Below the pieces are notes generated by a model that saw only the letters and a list, made by a program, of their open reading frames with translations, was not told the DNA's origin and did no database searches. A stretch of DNA of 64,000 nucleotides from Mangifera indica (taxonomy: Eukaryota; Streptophyta; Magnoliopsida; Sapindales; Anacardiaceae): the NCBI RefSeq assembly GCF_011075055.1, contig NC_058138.1, forward strand, positions 23,405,568 to 23,469,567, written 5' to 3'. Each line of letters begins with the position of its first letter. Positions within the stretch are counted from its first letter, which is position 1. A program made the position numbers and the translations under genes. Shown here piece after piece: positions 33,641 through 44,555 of the stretch.

Positions 33641-34810
33641 GTAAAGAAAGTTTGGAGAATAAATATTTTTTTAAGTCTTATTTGATAACTAATAAAAATA
33701 ACATAGTAATTTATGGGTAAGCATGTAAGGTAATATAAACCTTTATTTAAGGAGGGTAGGATTGATTTTATCCATTTTTTAAATTATATTAATCATTTAT
33801 ATAATTTATTTTTAGATAATTTTTTAATTTTGATAATAAAATATTATATTAACCTTAAGCATTTTCTAGTTTTATTTTTTTTGAAGTAATTAAATTCTCT
33901 AATTTAAAAAAAGATGTGTTCGTTAGATCTAAAAAATTCAAATTAAATAAGATAAGATTTTAATAAAATTATGTGTATAAATAATTTACACAAACTTATT
34001 TATAAATTATGATATATCATTATATAATCAGATATTATTTTATTATAATTTAAAATTATCTAATTATATAATAATATATCTTAGTTTATATATTTTATTT
34101 ATCAGTAAGATAAATTCAAACCCCCTCAACTTATGTTTGGTTTGATTGCCTTCCAACAATATTGTTCATCTTTTAATAATATTATTCGGTTCAATTCATC
34201 TATTTGATTGTATTATTAATCAATTCAAACTATTTATATAAATATTATTAACTTGAGTTACTCTTAAATTACCTTGAATCATTTTTTAGCTAGTTAGATA
34301 TTATTTTTTGAATCAATTTTGAATTTTTTGAGCTTAAATATATTATTATTTTTTGTGTTTAAATTATCATAGATGAGAATTTAATTTTTTAAAATTTAAT
34401 CACTAAAAATGTTTGTTTCATCAAACGTTGTGTAGAAATTGCACTTGCCAAAAAAAAACTCAGATAGCTTGCAAGTTTGACCAAATATAACTGTTAAAAA
34501 GACTGAAAAGGGCCAAACTCAAATTTGTGAACGAGTTCCAAGTGCGTAGGAGCTGACGTAACCTAACAAGATCCGTCAAAGCTGGACGGTGAACCGAAGC
34601 CGAAACGAGACAACGCCCGGTATCACGGTATCAATTCATAACAAGTAACGCCAAAATTTGTGCACACCACAAATAGTCAGTTTCTTTTTCTTTCCCATAC
34701 AGTGACGGTTTCCGTACTTGTAAAATTTCATGTGTTGAAAGGTTTTATTTTTTATTCCTTTACGTCTCTCGAAAACTGAACCGCCGCAATTGTATCGGAT
34801 TAGTCAGTTA
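33641..34810. other. AT-rich spacer
   Basis: Lies between the divergent Miro and carrier remnants. The part from about 34520 to 34800 is less AT-rich and could be the former promoter and 5' leader of the carrier gene. Confidence 0.5.
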
Positions 34811-34824
34811 ATGAAACGGTGAAG

Positions 34825-35579
34825 GTGGGTGTTGATCTCGAATCTTTATCGGAGGCGACTTCTGGTGCCGTAGGATCACTGTTGAGCACGACGATCTTGT
34901 ACCCGCTTGACACATGTAAGACCAAGTACCAGGCCGAGGTCAAAGCTCATGGCCAGCAGAAATACAGGTTATTCATCTCATTTCTGTTGTTGTTTTGTTG
35001 CTTCCTCATCTGGGTTTGGATCTCTGTGTTCTATGTTTTGTTGTTTATGTCTGATCGGTTGATTCGTGAGTTTAAGTGCACCTTGTTCGGTGTTTATAAT
35101 TTGAAGGCAATTTATTTTTTACTGAACTGCACTGATTCGCTTGGGAAATTTCGGTTGTTATTTATGAAAATTTAAAAAATGTTGAATCGACGAAAAAATG
35201 GCTGCCTGTGTTGACTAAAGCTCATATTTACGAAAGAATAAATAACGATCCTAGTTGTAGTTGTTGTTTGTAGCTGCAAGTGAGCTGAAAATAGTACTAA
35301 AATTTTACTTGGCAGTAGTTTTGGACAGTAGAGATTTCTTTGAAATTGTTAGTAGATTGGTATGCACGTTGACATAGTGCTTTTGATTTTGCAGATCCGG
35401 AAAATTCCAATTTGCGGTTGTTATTATGTAATCACTGCATGGTTGTTATTTGCCTATTTCTATGGCCACAGCTATTTCAAATGATTGTATCTGGAAAAGA
35501 GTGGTTCTAAATCAATTGGAACAAAAGCAAACTTGATTATTGCTGCTACTGTTGGGGCTTGCACTGCCATCGTGACTAG
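34825..35579 (+). pseudogene. Peroxisomal adenine nucleotide carrier (PNC-like) fragment
   Basis: A mitochondrial-carrier-family member; the PNC proteins import ATP into peroxisomes. The first exon, from 34825, encodes [47 protein letters not shown], including the carrier signature PLDTCKTK, and ends at a possible donor ACAG|GTTATT (34966). The expected start ATG reads GTG (34825-34827), and the ATG at 34811 is out of frame. A second exon piece (35458-35579) encodes FYGHSYFK, a TGA stop (35482-35484), then LYLEKSGSKSIGTKANLIIAATVGACTAIVT, ending at TAG|GTGAGA. The exon between them and the remaining two thirds of the carrier are absent. Lost start plus nonsense codon: non-functional. Confidence 0.88.
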
Positions 35580-35599
35580 GTGAGACATCGTTTGGCTAA

Positions 35600-36290
35600 C
35601 TTTCTGTTCATGTTTGAGAATCATTCCTGATTATGCAGGATGAGGCAGTTTTGGCTTGGCAGGAATTTCAGCAGGATCTTGCCCAACTCTGGAAACTATC
35701 CCATTGCTATCCCTATAGGTCGGACTCTGCTTCCTTACTTCAGCATCAGTTTCTACAACACCCACCTTGGGCTAGATCATGTCAGCTTCTGCAGCAAGAT
35801 GCCGGGCAGGAAATTCTACAGTTACGGCAGGGACTGTCTTGCAAAAGTTTGCTGTCCTTGTCACTTTTCACTGCCTGGATTTCTGTTCTACTGCACCCAG
35901 GAATCCCTTTGCATTTTCCAGCAGATGCAGATTCCAGCTGCCAAAATATGTCACTCTCTGGTTTCGATTAATTGCTACTACAGCTGCTGCTACAACCGGG
36001 GGTCCTCTTTATGTTGCCTGCTACAGCCTCATGAAGATCAATTCTGCTAGCAGCTGCCTCCCAATTAAGATGCTGACTCAGATTAACTGCTGCACCTTTT
36101 ACCTGTTTGGCATGTCTTTATCCCCAAATGCCCCGAGCAATATCCAGTTCAAAAGCTCCAGGCTCAAGTGTGTCTTGTGTGCTACAAATCTGGATGTAAA
36201 CCAGATTTTGTATAGCTCTAGGATTTGGGCTGGCATATGGATTTTGCTATGTGTTTGTTACCTTGGGAGTGTTAAGATCCTGTAAGGTAC
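35600..36290 (+). other. Unrecognised stretch open in all three plus frames
   Basis: Overlapping plus-strand open frames of 112, 136 and 168 codons cover 35633-36285. The DNA is less AT-rich than its surroundings, with many GCAG/CTGC words, and this base composition alone lowers the stop frequency. I recognise no domain in any frame. It follows the carrier fragment directly and may be part of the same imported or rearranged segment. Confidence 0.35.
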
Positions 36291-36589
36291 TCTTCTTGAA
36301 CTCTATCACTATAAGAACTTTGATAGGTCTTAAAGACAAGTGGATCTCTTTGTGTGGTTTTTCTTTGCAGATTTGTGAGTCTTTAGCGTGCTTTTGCTAT
36401 CCTTCATTTTCGAAGGATAAGCTTAGATTCTTATTTATTTTAATTACCAAAAAAAAGGGAAGAAGTCTGATTTCTGACTATACATTGCAAAGCAAAACAC
36501 TTTGCAGTACTATTACAAAAGGAAGTATTCTTAAACGCTGAAATAGAACACTCCTTCTAATACAAAATTATAATAAAAGTAGCACAGGG

Positions 36590-37475
36590 ATTACAAGATA
36601 GTAAAAACAGTTTGTGTTACAGTGAGCGGCAATTGTATAACTGCTGCAACAGTTGCTGTGCCTCTCCAAAGATTGTTGAAATACACAGTTATCAACTTTG
36701 CTTTGGAATGGTTCTGATGTCAAGTACGCAGTCTAAATTTACACACATAAACTTGACTCTGATTCATACAGCTTTACCGCATTAGGTATATTTGCAATAA
36801 AATCCTTCGAATGCTTTTTTGATGGGTAGTTTTTCAGAAGTGCACATCTACCCAAATCCGTGAAATGGAGAACTGATGCTATCTCGCCACACGTGCTCTT
36901 GATCGTATCGCTGAAGAACTTAAAACAAAGAAGCTCAAAGGAAGGATATTTACCAGCAAGTTTGCCGAAAGCTAACTTATATAATCCATCTAAGACGAAG
37001 TATGCTAGTTGATTTTCCAGTAATACAATGTCTGTAAATATGTCTATGTACATTATTGGTTATCTAAATAAAAATCATCCTCAGCCTGGAATTTCCCAAC
37101 GAAGAGCTCCAAGATGAAAACAACATCATATATAATCATTGTTACAAAATCAAGACTCTCAAGCTCGGAAGACTCGACATAACAATTATGAATTCGTTGC
37201 TCATTGTTTTTCATATAGCTTAAAATGTCCCATTTAGTAATAGATGTTCTAGTAAGAAAACATTGTAAATATGATGCTTTTTGCTTTTCCATACCATCTA
37301 ATTCCTCTTTCCCATGATGAAGAGGCCCTATTGAGACTCACTGAGGAGTGTAAGCTTTTTCATTTACCATGCGAAGGCGTTTAGCTAACCGAAAAATACA
37401 ACACCCAAGAGATGGTTGGGCTCGAAGTTTTCTCTTATGCTAATTAGCAACCCTTGGCTCTGGTCCCCATGATCT
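36590..37475 (-). pseudogene. DUF247 pseudogene, divergent copy
   Basis: Minus-strand pieces in family order: VNEKAYTP, a stop, VSIGPLHHGKEELDGMEKQKASYLQCF (37375-37240); CYVESSELESLDFVTMIIYDVVFILELF (37190-37110); then, after a frame change, DIVLLENQLAYFVLDGLYKLAFGKLAGKYPSFELLCFKFF (37035-36905) and HFTDLGRCALLKNYP..IPNAVKLYESES (36880-36745). The N-terminus is fragmentary and the C-terminal third is reduced to a short flank near 36610-36700. It is closer to the 5110-6100 copy than to the intact gene. Confidence 0.88.
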
Positions 37476-37499
37476 CCATCTTTGCTTGTATCACCTCGG

Positions 37500-37760
37500 T
37501 GATACCTCTAAAAGAGCTCGATGATGAAAATTGCATCATCTACAATCATCTTTACGAACTCATTCCTTGAAAGCATGGATGTTTTAGCATAACAATTACG
37601 AATGCATTGTTCATTGTTCCTTATGAAAGCTAAAACTTCCTTTATCTTGATCATAGTTATTCGTTTAAGAAAACTTTTTGTGTGCCTTGGTTTTTTCTTC
37701 TCCATTTTAGCTAATTTTTTTTTTACCATGATGAAGAGGGCCTATTGAAATTGCTTATCG
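37500..37760 (-). pseudogene. DUF247 N-proximal fragment
   Basis: The minus strand encodes a degenerate PLHH region (AISIGPSSSW, 37760-37735), then KKKLAKMEKKKPRHTKSFLKR, IRNNEQCIRNCYAK and FVKMIVDDAIFIIELF, equivalent to residues ~60-135 of the intact copy. It is interrupted at both ends and lies in tandem just upstream of the previous pseudogene. Confidence 0.82.
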
Positions 37761-37954
37761 GCTTGTGAGCAACATCGCATTCGGATAAAAAATTTTCTCC
37801 ATATCGTATCAGAGAAATCATGTCATTAATACATTTGTTTCTTCAACAATCATCTATTCAAAACAACATGAATAAATATTATGTATATATTTGTCTTTCT
37901 CATTGAATAGTTTGATGTTAAAAAGTTAGAATTATTGTATGAGATGATACTAAT

Positions 37955-38314
37955 TGTTAGTGACTCGAGGTTATTTGTGTCCTTTTATTTCATCCAAGTC
38001 AACATAACTATTTTAGTTATTGATATTTTGTTTAAAATGGTTGATAATCCACATTTTATGGCACTTTTCGTTGATATATGTATGGTAAGCCTTAACCCTT
38101 GACATGTAATCTTGTACTTTGATGTATATAAGTGACTTTGTATAGGAATGAAAATAGAGCTTAGAATATTTATCCAAATATATATGTAACTCTTTTTTCC
38201 TTAGCTCTCTGTTTTCTCCAGAAAAAAGCAACCTTAAAAATCTGTTTTACATCCTTTTTTCATTTGAAAATTGTTAATCTTTTAGTCTAGCTAATTTTTC
38301 CAAGTTCTACAACA
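37955..38314 (+). repeat. 5' LTR of copia element
   Basis: 360 bp, TG..CA ends. It contains a possible TATA box GATGTATATAAGTG at about 38121. Pairs with 41943-42303. Confidence 0.93.
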
Positions 38315-38407
38315 TGGTATCAAAGCATCTATGATCTTAGTGGAGCTGTGAAATTTTGAATCAAAACTCATCAGTAAAAAAAAAAAAAAATTTATTCAGT
38401 CAAATAA

Positions 38408-41400
38408 ATGGCTTCATCCTCATTTCTTTGTCATCTCCTGTTTATAATGGTGAAAATTATTACATTTGGATAGTTAAAATGAAAGCTTTCTTAAGGGGTG
38501 TAGGACTCTAGTACTATGTTGAGGAGGAGAAAACACCACCTCTATTAGGGTCCAATCTTACTTTGAATCAAATAAGGATGCATGAAGAAAAGTTACCAAA
38601 GGTCCAAGAGTTTTGTCCATAATCCAACAAGGAGTAACTGATGATGTTTTCACCAAAATTGTAGCTTGCAAAATTGCTAAAGAGCTAGGGATAACTTAAA
38701 GAAGATTCCTAGGACAATGAAAAATCAAGGCAAAATGCTTGCTCTAAACTTGAGGAGAGAATTTGAAGTCCTGAAGATGAAGGAAGCAAAAACTATTATT
38801 GAATACACTGACCAAATCATGAAGGTAGTGAATCAGATTAGGCTAATGGGTGAGAAATTATCATTTATGAGGATAGTAGAGAAAATCCTTGTAAGCATCC
38901 CTAAAAGGTATGAGACAAAGATATCCTCATTAGAGGATTCAAAAGACTTTTCAAAATTGGCTCTACTAGAAGTAGTAAATCTCTTGAAAGCTCAAGATCA
39001 AAGGAGAGCTTTGAAGCATAAAGACGCAATTGAGAGAGCTTTTAATGTGAAGCTTATTGAGAAGCAACTTGGCAGTAGCTCAGGCATGAAACATACAGTG
39101 GAAAAAAGGGAAAAATGGAACTAAGGGAAAAGGAGTTGTATGCATTAAAACTCCATCAAGTACTAAAGTCATTAAAGATGTTCTTTTAGTTCTTGAAATT
39201 AATTATAATCTATTAAGTATGGGACAAATGTTGGAAAACAGCTATACTTTGCACTTTGAAAACAAGTCTTGCATTATTTTTTATCTATTAGGCTGTGAAT
39301 TAATTACTATTGACATGAAAGACAAGAATTTTGTCATAGACCTAAAACAAACTTGTGTTCATGCATATCAACATGTTGAACTAAGCTCTCATCTGTGGCA
39401 TAAAAGACTTAGTCACTTTAATTATTCAACAATGAAGCGAATGCATACTAAAAGTTCAGTGATGAATTTGCTTGCTATAAGTGATCATGATATAGTGTGC
39501 AAGGTGTGTTAACTAAGAAAAAAAACTAAACTTTCATTTCCTATCAACAAATCAATAGCAAGTGATAAACTTCAGTTGGTTCACACTAATTTGTGTGGCC
39601 CCATAAGTGTCTCATTCTTGAATGGAAGCATATTCTTCTTGCTCTTCATAGATGACCACTTTCTTAAGCAAAAGTCAGAAGTATTAGACATTTTTAGAAA
39701 ATTTAAAACTAAAGCAGATAAGCAATTAAGGTGTAAGCTCAAAGTGATCAGATCAGATAATGGATCTAAATACATTTTAAAGGAGTTTATTGCATTCTAC
39801 AATGTTAAAGAGATTGTACACCAGTTGACCACACCTTATACTCTATAGCAAAATAGAGTTAGCGAAAGGAAAAATAGGTCTATAATGGAGATGTCCAGGT
39901 GTTTATTGTTTGAAAAAAATTAGCTTAAAGTTTTTTGGACTAAGGCAACCAATACAACAGTATATTTGCTTAATTTGCTGCCTACCAAAGCCTTAAATTA
40001 CGAGACTCCCTATGAAGCTTGGCATGGTCTTAAGCCTTCAGTAGATCATTTGAAAGTGTTTGGGAGCTTGTGTTATATCTATGAGTCTAATGAGAGAAAA
40101 ACTAAATGGATGAGAGGTCAGAATGTGGAATATTTGTAAGTTATAACAGTGTATCAAAGGGGTATAAAATTTATAACCCTAAGACCAAAAAGATAATTAT
40201 TAGTAGAAATGTCAAAGTTGATGAACAAAGAACTTGGAATTGAGAGGAAAATAAAGAAGGCAACCTTGGTTCAAATCTTGATCTCAGAATCAATGTTTTG
40301 CTAGAAAATTATTCTTATTCTAGTGATGATGAGGTTGTCCCTACAACCAAAATTAGATCACTTGAAGACATCTATAATATATGTAATGTTGCTCATGTTG
40401 AATCGAAGTCCTAGAGGAAGCTGCAAATTATAAAGAGTGGAACAAAGCCATGAAGAATGAAGTTGATATGATTAATAAAAATTACACATGGAGCTTGGTT
40501 GAAAGACTTGAAGATAAGAAGATTATAGGTGTCAAGTGGATCTACAAAACCAAATTCAACCCTGATGGTTTAGTGAATAAACTCAAAGCTAGACTAGTTG
40601 TTAAAGGTTACTTGCAGCAACATGGGATAGACTTTATAGATACATTCACTCCAGTAACTAGATATGATACAATCAGATTTCTATTAGCTTTGGTTGCAAA
40701 GTCAAGCTGGAAGGTGTACCATCTTGATATCAAGTTTGCTTTTCTAAGTGGCATACTAAAAGAAGACATTTATGTAGAACGACCTGAAGGCTTCAAGGTA
40801 GCAGAAGAAGAAGAGAAAGTGTATAAACTTCATAAGGCTCTGTATGGCTTAAAACAAACATCAAAAGCCTGGTACAGTAGGATTCATTCTTACCTACTAA
40901 ATCAAAACTTCTCTTGCAGCCAAAATAAGTGTACCCTTTCATGGAAAAAAAGGGTAAAAATGATTCAATTATTATTGTTTTCTTGTATGTGGATGACCTT
41001 TTAATGATAGGAGGAGATATAAAGTTAATTGTTGAATTTAAACAAAATATGAAAAGAGAGTCTAATATGTCAAATTTAGAGGAAATGAAACATTTTCTTT
41101 GTTTAGAAATAGATCAAAATTCTAGTGGCATATTCATCTCTCAAAAGAAATATGCTATGGATTTACTAAAAGGGTTTCAAATAGAAAATTGCAAATCAAT
41201 ATCTATTCCTTTGGTTATGAACTACAAGCTTAGGAAGGATGATGTTGAGGAAAAGGTGGAAGCTTCTCATTATAGAAGCCTCATTAGCAGTTTGCTGCAT
41301 TTATCTTTAAGCAGACCTAACATCATTTTTCCAACTTCTCTCCTATCCAGGTTCATGCAATCACCAAGCAAAAATCATTTGTGTGCTACTAAAAGAATAC

Positions 41401-41900
41401 TTAGGTACGTAAAAGGAACTATGTAGTGTAGCTTATGATTTTCAAAACAAAATAATGGCAAATTACTAGGCTACTCAGATAGTGATTGGGCAGGGAGCTT
41501 AGATGATTTTAAAAGCATATCAAGGTATTGTTTCTCTCTTGGTTGTGTAGTGTTCAGTTGGAACTCAAAGAAACAAAAGGTGGTTGCACAATTTTTTGTT
41601 GAGGTAGAATACATTACTATTGCAAGTGCAGCAAACTAAGCCATATGGTTGTGAAAACTCCAATCTAATTTGAATCAAGTTGAACTAGAGAGTGTGACTA
41701 TTTATGTGGATAACAAGGCTACAATTGCCATCACTAAAAATCTTGTTCATCATGGAAGAACTAAACATATCAATGCAAAATTTCATGCCATCTGTGAAGC
41801 AGAAAAGATGTGAAAAATTAGTTTAGTACACTATAGTTCTAAAGATCAATTGGTTGACATCATGACAAAGGCTATTGCTAAGCCTCAATTTGAATCCTTA
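38408..41900 (+). pseudogene. Copia gag-pol polyprotein remnant
   Basis: Gag part: PVYNGENYYIWIVKMKAFLRG (from ~38442) and the UBN2-type segment 38717-39120 (REFEVLKMKEAKTIIEYTDQ). Zinc knuckle and protease core are deleted; the frame jumps to LEINYNLLSMGQMLE and HLWHKRLSHFNYSTMKRM..CKVC (GAG-pre-integrase with its zinc residues, 39219-39512). Integrase: LVHTNLCGPISVS, a shortened FIDDHFLKQKSE lacking several residues after DD, and VIRSDNGSKYILKEF. RT: NYTWSLVERLEDKKIIGVKWIYKTKFN, ARLVVKGYLQQHGIDF, FAFLSGILKEDIYVERPEGF, then, after a frame change, LYVDDLLMIGG with the YVDD site. RNase H region 41430-41900 has YSDSDWAGS and VYVDNKAT-like pieces. Stops and frameshifts throughout. Confidence 0.92.
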
Positions 41901-41942
41901 GGGTTAAGACTTGGAGTTATCGAAAAAACCTCAAAGGAGGAG

Positions 41943-42303
41943 TGTTAGTGACTTGAGGTTATTTGTGTCCTTTTATTTAATCCAAGTTAGCACAACTATT
42001 TTGGTTAGTTGATATTTTGTTTAAAATAGTTGATGATTCACATTTTATGGTACTTTTTGTTAATATAAGTATGGTCAACCTTAACTCTTGATATGTAATC
42101 TTATACTTTGATGTATATAAGTGACTTTGTATGGGATGAAAATAGAACTCAGATTATTCATCCAAATATATACGTAACTCTTTTTTCACTTAGCTCTCTG
42201 TTTTCTCTAGAAAAAAGCAACCTTAAAAATATGTTTTACATCCTCTTTTCATTTGGAAATTGTTAATCTTTTAGTCTAGCTAATTTTTCCAGGTTCTACA
42301 ACA
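41943..42303 (+). repeat. 3' LTR of copia element
   Basis: 361 bp, the same ends as the 5' LTR, preceded by the purine tract at 41933-41942. Confidence 0.93.
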
Positions 42304-42308
42304 CTAAC

Positions 42309-44182
42309 CTGAGCACCATCGACTGCACAATGATCTCCAATGTCAAAAAGGTGCATGATTAAAATGAAGAGGATGGATTCGAAGACCATTTTGCAAGTGT
42401 TCTGGAACATGAAGCCCATAATGATGACAATAACAAGCCTTTGGGTTTCTCCCATTGAGACTGAATCCAACTCGAGATTGAGTCAAGTGTGCCATATCAT
42501 TTTTTAAGCCATCAGCTCAACGATCAAAGGACAAATTAATTGAATGTAGTGATTTTACAAGAAGCATCTTGCAGTAGGAGAACAAAGCAGGTGTTACAAA
42601 ATTGCACTAGTCGTCATTGATTTTATCTTGATGATCAAAGCCATTGGTTTTGGGATTTGAATGGACAATGATTGGCGCAAAGGTGAATTCCATGAATCCC
42701 TCGTCATCGTTGTCTTCTGTCGTTGTCATAGCTTGTCTTAGGTCTAGCGAGCTCATAGACTTTAAATCTCAGAGTACTTTTTAAGTTTTTATAAAGGGTA
42801 GAGAAATAATGCGTAGATTAATTATGCACACATGGCGTATTTTAGTTGATCTTGTTGGGAAGGAGATGAATTATAGTAATTATATAATTAATTTTTAATA
42901 ATAAATATCATTTTGCAAATGCTATCCAACAAGGCAAGATGATGGAGCCTTAGGTGGAACCATCTATGCTTCCACGTAGGCACAAATTTCTACATAATTA
43001 TATTAATTTCTCCATAATTATATTACCATAATTATATTAATTTTCTAAATAAATATTTATATAAGTATTTTTGCTCCATAGAAAGCACCTTTGTGATAAT
43101 ATCAAACAGATGTGTTAAAGGTTGTAACCAAGCCAAATTGAGTATTATTAAATTTAAGCTCATTTCGATTAGATTTATATAAAACTCAAATTTAAAATAG
43201 AAACTATTAGCTAACATTATAAATTTAAAATATATAAATTTATCAATTATCCATTATATTTATGGCGTAATATTTAGTGGATTTTAGATGTTAAAGGTAT
43301 ATTAATATTATACTCGTGTCAAACTACAAATTTATTAAGCAAAGCAACAGTAAGCTTGAGTTTAACTCAACAATAATTGATTCAAACCCAATTAAAGTTA
43401 TTTATAATAGTAGTTGTGCCATGTTCAATTTGATTAATAATGAACTCTTCTTAAATTATTGTAGTTTTATTCAAGGATTGTTATATTGTTTTTTGAGTTC
43501 CTCTAGTATATAATATATGTTATATATCACGGTTCAAGGTGCAATAATGATGATATGGTTAACAGTGTGAGAAAAGCATAAGAGGTTGTTGGTTTTATGA
43601 TAAGATCAAGAGTGGAGAGTTGCTCAAAGAGTAAGAAGTGTAGGAGTGGACTCATATACAAGATTGAAGAATGGACTAAGTTATCCCCTTATACAAATTA
43701 GTTGAGAGTTTGATATTTCTTCTTAATAAATCTAAGACAGATTGAAACCAAAGACCTTAAACATATTTAAAAAAAAAAAAAGTGTTTGGAAATCTAAACC
43801 CCAAGGGTAGGTGCATTTGAGATGGATATTGCATAAGCAATTTCAAATTCTTTAGAAGAAAATATATATATATATAAAAAAAAAGGGAGGATGCTTGTGC
43901 AAAAGAGTGAAGATTTTAGAGCACGGGTAGAAAATAAATAGTCGTTTCTTCACCTGATAATCTTCTTCATTTATAGTAAAACATTTTTACAACCACTACG
44001 GTGGGTTTTCCAGATTTGGATCTTCCTCCCTCTCTTCTTTTCTTCTTCAATGATCCTAATGCCCACCTACTTTTGTATCTTTCACTTGTGTTGGCTGACA
44101 ATCATAAAGTCAAATGAATTTATTCTGGTTGTCCCTTTGCCTGGCTTTTACGGCTTCAATTCATATATAGTTATTCAATCAA

Positions 44183-44221
<39 letters not shown>

Positions 44222-44555
44222 GTATACACACGCACGCACAAACACGAAAGTAGTTGAAAAGTGAATTCATCCACGTGAATAATATATTTAGACTGGACGT
44301 CCTGTTATTACTATTTTTATTGTTTATCAGTACAACTTTGTTGGTGCCTTGGTGGTCTGGTTTCATATGTAGAAGAAGAGCATTCACGTACTCATCTTTT
44401 AATATTATTATTGTCGCCAAGAACGGGAAGGAAAAGGAAAGAAATATTGAACTAGATAGTATACAAACACATATTCTTATTAAAATAAGGAGCTTCACAC
44501 TACATATTATAGTAATGCAAGTAGATTTTGGATCTAACACAATTATCAATTAAAA
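42309..44555. repeat. Duplicated DUF247-unit flank
   Basis: 42655-43080 pairs with 6640-7010; 43540-44128 pairs with 12790-13332; 44128-44420 pairs with 18484-18680; and 43976-44130 pairs with 7764-7925. This is the least disturbed version of the unit's 3' flank and serves as the empty-site reference for the gypsy block. No gene of its own; the short open frames here are not conserved in the paralogues. Confidence 0.75.
44184..44215. repeat. (AC)n microsatellite
   Basis: About sixteen uninterrupted CA units, then a TATATGTATACACAC tail. The paralogous site at 18530-18552 has a TATATA run instead. Confidence 0.95.

Larger units (their letters stand above)
37955..42303 (+). mobile_element. Full-length Ty1/copia retrotransposon (decayed)
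   Basis: 4349 bp with two LTRs (37955-38314 and 41943-42303), both starting TGTTAGTGACT and ending TTCTACAACA. Flanked by CTAAT (37950-37954) and CTAAC (42304-42308), a 5 bp target duplication with one later change. The primer-binding site TGGTATCAAAGC follows the 5' LTR (38315-38326, tRNA-Met type); a polypurine tract AAAGGAGGAG precedes the 3' LTR. The LTRs look about 90% identical, so the insertion is old. The interior order gag, GAG-pre-integrase, integrase, RT, RNase H is that of copia. It cannot move by itself: many stops and deletions. Confidence 0.95.

Noticed and set aside
44050..44553. Frames of 67, 99 and 124 codons around the CA repeat
   Set aside because: They are created by the microsatellite and are not kept in the paralogous flanks at 7764 and 13195/18484.
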